From assembly GCA_963682025.1 (NCBI GenBank), contig OY821518.1, positions 227,934,236-227,998,235 of the forward strand: a stretch of 64,000 bases of DNA. Reading direction: 5' to 3'. This document shows, one piece after another, positions 55,819 through 64,000 of the stretch. The notes beneath the pieces were generated by a model that was not told the DNA's origin, did no database searches, and was given only the letters and a program-made list of their open reading frames with translations. Numbering within the stretch: the stretch's first letter is position 1; every line of letters starts with the position of its first letter. The stretch is from Cordilura impudica. Lineage: Eukaryota > Arthropoda > Insecta > Diptera > Scathophagidae. Position numbers and translations under genes: made by a program.

Positions 55819-57299
55819 ATAATATTTAACAATATCTACGATAAAATGGGGGGAAAAAAACTGTATATTTTTTCTATGTGGGGAATAAAAAATATTTTTT
55901 GAAAAATTGTTAAAGATCATTTTTGTGTTTTTAATAAGCTTATAGGCCCAAAATTTTTCATGTAATGTATCAGTATTGTCGATATACTCTGAGGTTTATA
56001 ATAATATGTTTTTACATTTAAAACATAATTAAGAAATCATTTAACATTTAACGTAAAAATATAAACACAATTAAATTTTAAACACATATTAACTTGTCAC
56101 AGCTAAGATAATGGCAACTCTATAGTTCGTATTCATATTCCCGATGATTGAATAAAGCTTTCATAATAAATGAATAAAGGAAGATAACCCTTGAATACAA
56201 CATCAAACAACAGTAAACGTTTAAATATCGGTCGATAACTTTAAACTGATACCAACACAAGGTATCCTTCTCCGGTTTTCTATGTTTCTCTTTATACACT
56301 TCGGTGTAACGGAATTGTTTTATTTATTTTCCATAGCTGCGGTTGTAAAAAAAAACCTATTTCTAACAACTCACTTACTTTTTATTCCCTCCTTTTCTTG
56401 TGGCATTATTACACGATATTTTTTTATACGAGCATTTTTTTTTTTTTATTTGTGTCCCACTTAAATGAAATAGTATCTCTTCATTACATTTAATGGGCAA
56501 CAAGTCTCTTATCAAACATCTGTTACGCCTATTCTCAAGGGGTCGGTGTGGGTGGAAAGCCTGCCACAATAAAACAATATAAACGTTTGTCAAGAGAAAA
56601 CAAAACAAATTTGTTTTAATTCTTCCAATAAATTCAATTGATTAAATGCAGTCATGTTAGAAATTCTAAAAGTTACAATAAAGTTCAGTTACAATACGAT
56701 CTGATTGTAAGTAAAATTAATTATTAACAGCAGCGCGATGGTTCCGTTGTAAAGTCGGGTTGGATATTACATCACTTTTTTGAGATCAGTAATTCAACGA
56801 TTATAAACTTTTATATAAAAAACATTTTAGATTTTTTAATTTAACACATGCACATTTTCTGAGATTGAGGTTTATTTAAAGTTAATCTAAAGTGTACCTA
56901 AGACTATTTTAACGGTTCTAAATCATCTAAATGTCGACCAATGAATGAACAAATGGATTACAACTACACAACCAAGATAATTTTTAAGTCAACTCAAATG
57001 AGCTTGGTATCGGCAAAATCGAAGACTTCCAGTCCTTATTTTCAGGCAGAGTTGATGACAATGAAGGAAGGTACATTTTAGTTGGAATGCAATATCTTGC
57101 CCCAACCGCAGTCAGCATAAAGTAAACAACTTTTTTTTATTTTTCGCAAACAAATGATTAACGTATGGCCAAAAAAAAAGAAAAATATGGAAAAATGCAT
57201 ATAACTAAAATATTTATTTTCATAAGAGTGCACGATTTCTTTTAAAAGTAAAATGCTTTATTTAGCGAGTTATGTTATTTTTATGGCACTGTAAAGTAG
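55819..57299. other. Repeat-poor tract, no gene recognised
   Basis: AT-rich sequence without any family seen elsewhere in the window. Frames below 80 residues, no splice-supported exon. Possible host intergenic DNA. Confidence 0.4.
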
Positions 57300-57587
57300 A
57301 CATGTTCCGATTATGTATGGAATAAAATTTAATGACATTTTGGGAAAGGTGAGGCTCTATCTCTACGATAACGCGTTAGATCTCGGCCCTGAGCTCAGCA
57401 ATTGTTTGTAGTTTATTCACATAGACCTAAGGTTTGAAACAATTCCAAAGAGAGTAATCGAACGGCATTAAATCGCATTATTTTCGTCACATCAGAATTT
57501 CGTGAGATGATTCGGTCTGGAAATCTGGAAATCGTTGCTCCAATAGATCGATTATTTTGTGTGCATTTGGTGTGGCAAGTGGCGCCG
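57300..57587 (-). pseudogene. Mariner-like transposase C-terminal fragment
   Basis: From 57587 downwards: the GAT of a DGATCHT motif (codons GGC GCC ACT), CHTKCTQNN, FPDRIISRNSDV, then in the next frame CDLMPFDYSLWNCFK (third Asp; family CDLTPLDYFLWGYVK), YVNKLQTIAELRAEI. It differs from the 15-kb mariner. The 5' part was cut away by the Transib-like element inserted in the DGATCH codons. Confidence 0.78.
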
Positions 57588-58073
57588 CACAGTGGACCAT
57601 ATTTTGAGAAGGAGGCCAAAAATCATTTTTTTTTTTGTTACCGATTTTAAAGTTATGTTATTCATTTGAAAGTAAATACTAGTAAACCTCGGGAGCCAAA
57701 AAATTGCGACTCTATCTCAACCATATCACAGCGAATATTGTCTTCGAAAATGGGCTTTCTCAGTATTTTGCTAAAATTAAAAATTTCTTTGTAAATTTTT
57801 ATTTTTGAATGACTGTAACTTTTTTGATTTAAAAGATTTTGAAGTGAAATAAATTTTGTGTAATTTTGTGGCTTCCATACTATTAATGTTAAAAACGTAA
57901 AATCACAGAGTCATTCCGAAATTTAAAAAAAAAAATTTTTTTAAAAAAGGTCGAAATTTTCCGAAAATCTCCTACTTACTAGAACATAACTCCTAACTCT
58001 TCTATAGTCCGAACCCTCCCCTAAACTCCAACCTTAGATATTTTCTGCAAAATTTATTAATACAAAAGTTGTC

Positions 58074-58590
58074 CACTATGTGGTTAGAATATATTAAGTT
58101 TGAGGTGATGTTTGTAACTGCCAAAAATATTGCACCTTTATCCATCTTTTATTACACGGATCGACTCAGAAACACTTTCTGAGTCGATTAAACGATGTCC
58201 GTCCGTCCGTCTGAGTGTTATGAATACAAAAGTTGGTCGTACCGGTGCATCGCGGTGTATTTTTTTGCATGTCAGTAGAGTTGTCAGGAGTTGTTATATA
58301 CTTATAAAAAAGGGTTGAGATATAATGCGCTTAATTGTTATAGGTACATTTAAGTAGGTATCTTTCAAACACATTAATAGTCTGAATTAGAGTTATATAG
58401 TTTAAATACCTGACAAAATGGGAAACAATTTAAATAACAGGTAAATGGTTTAAAAAAAACTATTGCGACATAGCCCTTTAAGATATGAGCAAGTATGCTT
58501 CACCTTTTAAAAGGGTTTAGGGCGTGGGTTTTTTATGCTTCTAAAAGTGGTAATAAAAGATAAAAATTTTTATTTTACATAATTGCAAGA
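58074..58590 (+). mobile_element. Family B' element in the Transib 5' region
   Basis: CACTATGTGGTTAGAATATA, TCGACTCAGAAACACTTTCTG, GTCCGTCCGTCCGTCTGAGTG, AAAAGTTGGTCGTACCGGTG and the end TTTTACATAATTGCAAG. Inverse orientation to the copy at 39680-40971. Confidence 0.75.
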
Positions 58591-58642
58591 AAGAGTATTT
58601 ATAATAATGTTTCAACAATTATTATTCATTACAATTTGTGCA

Positions 58643-61163
58643 ATGGCTAAGTACTGTTACAGAGATCTGGCGGATATTTATTTTCAACGAAATGATGTAG
58701 ACGATGTTATTTTGCACATAGTGAGCAACGACTTCTTTAAGAATTTAAGACATTGAAATGCACAAAGGAAAAATTACTAATTTTGCATCGAATTTGAAAA
58801 GACGGAACATTGAATACTCTCATAGCAAGGCAAAGATGTACAAACGTTACCAAGACTGGTTAATAAAGGAACTTATTTTTGAGAGTGCATCTACAACTGC
58901 CAACGAAAGTGGAAAAAAGGGTCGACCAGCAAAACCAACTGACGGATGCAGTGAAAGATCTCGAAGGCGCAAGCTGGAGAATATCAATGAAGAAATTTCT
59001 CAAAGAATTATTAAGGATTCATTTTTGCACCAAATTCAACCAACCCAAAATAAAAAAAATAAAATTGAAATAATTGAAAAAATAGTAGAAGCGAGCCCAA
59101 GGCGCACAAAGAGGATTTTGAAAAGCATTCCTACACCAATTGAAGATAAGAAATTTACGCCGGAAGAAGCGTCGCCCTATTTTTGGATTTAAAATTGACC
59201 AAAAATCAATATAAGGAATTGCGGAAGCGAACCAATGAAAAGAATTGTGGGATTTTTCCAGAGTATCGAGATTTAGTTTCTGCCAAAAAAGAATGCTTAC
59301 CTTCACAATCTGCTATTAGTGTCACTTCAACATTAGCAGAAATAAAATTGCAAGATCTCCTTGAACATACTGCAGAACGATTGCTAAATACGCTTGATAC
59401 TGATCATTTAACAAAAATTGGTAATGGCATAATTACTTTAATTTCTAAATGGGGATGTGATGGATCCTCTGGTCAGAAACAATACAAGCAATTTAATGCC
59501 GAAAATTCATCAGATGCTAATTTATTTATGGTATCTTTCGTTCCATTGCGCTTAACAAAAAGGTATAGCGTCCTAGAGCCGTCAACTAGTAGAGCAACGG
59601 AAATTGATATATGAAAAAATGAAATTCCTTCTGTCCAAACTACATATGTTTGAACACTACAAATGAAGTTAATTTATCTCGTGTATTTACCTACATAATT
59701 GTATTACTAAAATAATTCAATGTAACTTAAGCCACTAAATGGCATGTTGGAAACCCTTTAATGAACTCTCTATAAACTTTCCAATAAATTTTCTATTGCT
59801 TCGGCTTTTAACCGAAGTAGTTAGCACCATAAGCATCTTACATTTAACGTTTAAAAAAGACTTGTATTCTAATAACCAGAGCGATCACTTGATCTGACGC
59901 AAGTGCACTTGTATTTTTTTTTTTTTTTTTAAATTGGTTTTAAATTTAATTATTTTACCTTTAAAATTATTTCTAATGCCGTTTTCTTTTCTGACAAAAA
60001 ATGTCGCCCTTTTCTTGCCCTTTTTTCGAAAAGTGTATTTTTTTATATATTCTGAATTAAGAGCAACCTTATCTTATACATCAATCGAAAGTCGAGCCCC
60101 CATAAATCACAAAAAATTCCAGCCATTGACTTCTTTCAGGTCATATTGTGAGAATATTTCCCTATTGTTCCCCCTTTTTGAATATTTTCACCCTATGACT
60201 TCCAAGAGGATAATAATCAAAATTTTTATGCAGTTATGAACACAGCTCTTTGAGACCTTTTGATTGATATATAACATAAGGATGCTCTTAATTCAGAATA
60301 TAATAAAAAATACACTTTTCCAAAAAAGGGCAAAAAAGGGCGACATTTTTTGTCAGAACAGAAAACGGCATAAATATAAATCTAAAAATAAACTTTGAAT
60401 TAAAATTATAACGTTTATGAAAATCCTCCCTCTTTTCATTTGTGTCGCAAATTAAGAAAGCAGGGATATCTCTACATCCCGTTGATCACAACAGTAGCCT
60501 AATTTCGCAGCACATTAGTTCACCTTCTTCAACTAAGTATTGCGGACCATAAAATTTGCATTCAAAAAGGAAACCCAAGATGTCATAACTGAAGAAGTTC
60601 AAAAAATAAAAGATCAAATTAAGGAACTTCAACCAGTAAAATTTGATGACCAAGACATTGAAGTACATTTTAAAATGTGTCTCACAATGATTGATGGAAA
60701 AGTTGCACAAGCTTTAACTGGAACAAAGTCAACGTCAAGCTGCATTATATGCCAAAAGACATCAAGTCAATTAAGCCAACCCCCACCAGAAGACGACAGT
60801 TTTAAGGAAGCTTACGAATTTGGAATGTCCCCTCTTCATGCTAGAATACGTTTCATGGAGCATATTCTTAAATAAACAAAGAATATGAAGAAAAAAGAAA
60901 GCAAAAAAAACAAATTCAACAAAAATATCTACAGCTAGGCCTCGTAATCGACGAACCAAAACAAGGGGAAGGAAACACAAATGATGGAAATACTGCAAGG
61001 AGATTTTTTTCCGATCCGGAAACTGCAGCATCTATCACAGGTGTAGATCATGAATTAATAAGACGATTCAAAATCATATTACAAGTTCTAGCATGCAGCA
61101 GAAAGATAAATGCAAAAAAAATTTGGAGAGTACGCCAATAAAACAGCTATACTTTATAATGAA
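58643..61163 (+). pseudogene. Transib/RAG1-like transposase, second lineage, broken
   Basis: MAKYCYRDLADIYFQRNDVD opens. After a stop come RYQDWLIKELIFESASTTAN, EASPRRTKRILKSIPTP (58758-59192), then in the next frame SAISVTSTLAEIKLQDLLEH, LISKWGCDGSSGQKQYKQF (first Asp near 59459) and LFMVSFVPLRL. After the insertion 59633-60522: FKMCLTMIDGKVAQALTGT, CIICQK, EFGMSPLHARIRFMEH (60820-60870), GNTNDGNTARRFFSD and ITGVDHELIRRFKIILQVL. It stops before the catalytic Glu block, truncated at a B element. It is clearly diverged from copy 1. Confidence 0.85.
59633..60522. mobile_element. ~890-bp insertion with internal foldback
   Basis: CCTTCT occurs on both sides (59627-59632 and 60523-60528), and removing the insert rejoins the transposase at the ...PSSTKYCGP site. 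Inside, 59970-60095 and 60250-60375 are inverted copies (TTTTCTGACAAAAAATGTCG, TTCTGAATTAAGAGCA) around a ~160-bp loop. No terminal repeat or protein recognised. Confidence 0.6.
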
Positions 61164-61967
61164 AACAAGTAAGAAAATTATAGTCGGTCTAGACCGACTA
61201 TATGACAACCTATACCATGCGTTTAGAGACCCTATCTCTCAGACCCAACTAACTGGATATAGAAAATAAGCATAAACCAAATTTGAGTGGGATTTTTATT
61301 AATTTTTTTGGCTGCAGATATGAAAAAGTTCATATCGGATGCTATATGTATATGGGGACTAGGCCCAAAAATGGGCCGATCCTGACCATGTTTGGTAAGG
61401 TCTCTTGTATTTTGCAAATATATATACAAACAAAATTTGAGAAGAATCATGCAATATTTTTCTTTTTTGATAGATTTAAGTGAAGATCGGGAAGCAGCTC
61501 TATATGGGGACTATGGCTAAGAGTTGTCCAATAGGGATTATTTTTGGACTACTGATTAATGGATGTAATATATACATACAAACCCAATTTGACTAAGATT
61601 TGTATGATAATTTGGATCTTATGGCAATATATGTTGATTTCATAGGGGTCATTTGTATGGGGGCTAGGTATGAACATCGACCTATTCTCACCAATTTTAA
61701 TAGCGTTCATCCCATGGCCGATGGAAGATCAAATACCAAATTTCATCAAAATATATTCATAATTGCGACCTGCAGTTTGATTACAAGCTTTACATGGACA
61801 CACAGACGGACGGACGGACGGACGGACGGACATCGTTAAATCGAATCAGATAGTGATTCTGATTCGATCGGTATAATTAAAGATGGGTGTACGTCAAATA
61901 TTTTTGGTTGTTACAAACAGCAGCACAAAGTCATTATACCCAAACCACATAGTGGTATAGGGTATAA
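61164..61967 (-). mobile_element. DINE-like element, family B, full-length
   Basis: Inverted B with both hairpins: AACAAGTAAGAAAATTATAG then TCGGTCTAGACCGA, and at the other end CCAAACCACATAGTGGTATAGG. A perfect GACG tract (61801-61830) expands the GTCY core. Best copy of the family here. Confidence 0.85.
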
Positions 61968-62650
61968 ATACTAGTAATAGGTTAAATCTTTTATACAATA
62001 TTTTACAATTTTTAAAATTAAATTATTATTTATCATCATCACTAAAAATCTTTAAAAATTTAAAAAAAAAACCGTATTATTTGACTACGGTCGATGTAAT
62101 ACAAATCAAAATATTTTTTACTATTGTTAATTAAAATATAGTACTTGATGGACTATTAACCTACATATATAGATTTGTGTATTAAGTTCTACGTGTGTAT
62201 TGATATACGCAAGTCTTGCTGTAAAAATATTTTTTGAATGTATTAAATAATATTTTGTTTTAGTCAAGAATTTTTTATATCCACAATTTTCGCATTATTA
62301 TTATATCCAGTGTGAATATATAAAATTTTCAATGATAAACGAAATACTTAATGTATAAAAAACATGTTAATATAGTAGCTATATTGTACACTAATGAAAT
62401 ATAAATTGGTCATGAATCTATTTACGGATTTAAATATTTTTGGATTTATTTTTGTTGTTGCATATGTGATACATTATATGTTAAAAAAAATAATGTAAAT
62501 ATTTTTCATTTCATTTACATACAGTAATTCTTTGAGATGGCAATATTCAAATGCAACAGTTTTCTTAATTCTATTTATAGATCCAATTTTTTAATCCATG
62601 TGTTCTTTTTACATTATTTGTTATAAATTTTTTTTAAATTTAATATATAA
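61968..62650. other. No gene recognised
   Basis: Very AT-rich; no motif or repeat family seen. Confidence 0.4.
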
Positions 62651-63052
62651 ACTAGCAGATTTCAGCGCTCGAAATTGGAGTGCAATTTCTTGGCAATTTT
62701 TTTTTTCAACTTAGCAAATTCACAAAACCAACAGGTTTTTGGTTTACTATTATTGTGAATGAAGATAACAAACTCATTAACAAACACATTAACAAATTTA
62801 ATAGACAAACACATAGCATATGTCTAATTTTATATATGTGTTAGTAGCAGTTTTAAATGCAATTTACTCAAAATAAAGGAAAAAAATTTAGTTTGAAATA
62901 ATTCACGCTCAAGATCAAATGTTGAAAAATTTTAAAATCTGTAAATCTGGTGAACAACTAAAAAGAAGTATCTTTCAAATAATACACGTTTGGTGAAAAT
63001 CGGCATAAAACGATAGAACAAAACATCGGTAACATCTATTAATATTATAGAT
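62651..63052 (+). mobile_element. Family C element
   Basis: ACTAGCAGATTTCAGCGCTC to CTATTAATATTATAGAT, complete, with GTTAGTAGCAGTTTTAAATG and a ~35-bp internal insertion near 62885-62930. Confidence 0.75.
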
Positions 63053-63477
63053 ATGCAGTTTAAATTGTTCTAAGAGCACCAATATTAGAACTTACTTTTA
63101 TTTTTACAGCTTTTTAAACTGTACAAATTAAATTTTTTTTGAATATTCTCAAGCCTAGAGAGTTGTTTGATTCTATAATTCAAAATTTAAAAATAAAATC
63201 ATCAACCTTAAAAATAAATTCATAAATTGACATTAACATAACCTAAATTGACATTAAAGAGAATCGCACCATGAGAGCTTGCGTACCCGCACACAAAACA
63301 TCTACTGTTCATAAACAAACGTAGCTAAAAACCATCATCATTCACTGTTTGAGGTTCAGACGTACATTCTGCTAAAAAAAAAAGATTTATTTTGTGATTG
63401 ATGTGGATACGATCAATTGATAACTTTCGGGTAAAAAAAATAAAACTGTTGCATCAGAAATGAAAAATAATTAAAAA
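63053..63477. other. No gene recognised
   Basis: AT-rich spacer, no coding or RNA evidence. Confidence 0.35.
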
Positions 63478-63655
63478 TCTATATATTAATACGTGAAGGT
63501 AAATTTTTAGTTCCATTTTTAAGCAATTGCGGGCATGGAGGAGTGTGAAAATTTGCATAGTTATAGTTCATATGGGGGAGAAGCTGAGAATGATAAAATT
63601 TATGTTTAATCTTTCTTAAAAATATATTAAATTAATTAAAATAAACTATTTCTAA
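63478..63655 (-). mobile_element. Family C' element, 3' part
   Basis: Inverse of the C' end: ATCTATATATTAATACGTGAAG, GAGGAGTGTGAAAATTTGC, GATAAAATTTATGTTTAATC. 5' truncated. Confidence 0.65.
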
Positions 63656-64000
63656 TAACACTGTCCAACAAATTAAGACTTTTTGAATGGAACAGAATAG
63701 CGACCCCATAATTCTGAAAGGGTATGTTGAGTAGATCATTTTTGTAGAACAAACTTTTAATTTTTTGGTCGAAGGGAGCATTATACTTTATGAAAAAATG
63801 CTGTAAGTTAATGTCTGAGAGAATTATTATGGTCAGAGTTGTATTGTGGAATTGTATGAGGATTATTTTTGTGGAAGATCTTAACCCTCTAACTGGTCTC
63901 TTTATGGGTAAATTTTACCCTTTTTTCGAGAAAATCAAAAAATATCCTTTAAAAAAGGACATTTAAGGATTAAAATATTCTACGAAAATGTTTGCCGAAA
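63656..64000. other. No gene recognised, runs off the window
   Basis: AT-rich sequence with short frames only. Confidence 0.35.

Larger units (their letters stand above)
57588..61163 (+). mobile_element. Transib/RAG1-like DNA transposon, copy 2 (3' truncated)
   Basis: Left end CACAGTGGACCATATTTTG with CAAAAATCAT at 57617-57626, i.e. an exact RSS-type heptamer and a decamer 22 bp inside. The five bases before it, CGCCG (57583-57587), fit the GC-rich 5-bp Transib target pattern. The body carries a B' element (58074-58590) and a foldback insertion (59633-60522). Its 3' end is lost at a family B element. Confidence 0.8.

Noticed and set aside
1..64000. CRISPR array, bacterial operon, rRNA or viral replication gene
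   Set aside because: No spacer-repeat pattern, ribosome-binding layout or conserved RNA core; repeats are eukaryotic transposons and satellites.

Overview
The window looks like AT-rich intergenic or heterochromatic DNA from a brachyceran fly. The clues are DINE-1/INE-1 (mini-me)-type repeats with (GTCY)n microsatellite cores, dipteran-style mariner, Tc1, piggyBac, Transib and Jockey elements, and insect-type short introns. A calyptrate fly such as a blow fly or house-fly relative is plausible, but I cannot name a species. I found no convincing single-copy host gene, no tRNA or rRNA, no CRISPR array and no bacterial-type operon. Almost every recognisable reading frame is a transposase or reverse transcriptase, and nearly all are broken.

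Layout. 1-395 is T-rich simple repeat. It is followed by a ~145-bp segment (400-542) that recurs inverted at 16938-17086. 3.3-12.8 kb holds a Tc1 relic, a large DINE-like element (family A), two small elements (families C and C'), a LINE RT fragment, and a second Tc1 relic split by a foldback element with an 8-bp target duplication. 13.9-16.5 kb holds degenerate repeats and a nearly complete but dead mariner. 17.1-19.4 kb is a 21-bp satellite of about 109 units. 19.5-22.9 kb is a Jockey-like LINE, truncated by a Transib/RAG1-like element (22.9-27.0 kb) whose ends resemble V(D)J recombination signals. 27.0-28.5 kb is a pseudogene of an unnamed transposase-like family with a spliceosomal intron.

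31.7-36.8 kb holds the inverted partner of family A and a Harbinger-like fragment, split by a foldback element with a perfect 9-bp target duplication that is itself invaded by families C and B. 36.8-39.2 kb is the most unique-looking tract. 39.2-49 kb is a chain of Transib, DINE, Tc1-mariner chimera and LINE fragments. 49.1-51.8 kb is a structurally complete piggyBac-like element (TTAA duplications, terminal repeats, open 588-aa transposase) inside the 3' end of an RNase-H-bearing LINE. 52.3-54.8 kb is a ~2.6-kb element with ~580-bp inverted terminal repeats and a 370-aa open frame from a transposase-like family I cannot name. 57.3-61.2 kb is a mariner fragment cut by a second, diverged Transib-like copy that carries further insertions. 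The rest is DINE copies and featureless AT-rich DNA.

The elements do not cooperate as a pathway. They form a stratified nest whose insertions can be ordered: piggyBac into LINE, the long-TIR element into C', Transib into mariner, B into B' and into the foldback element, and the hAT-like foldback into Tc1. The piggyBac-like transposase and the long-TIR protein are the only long frames still open.
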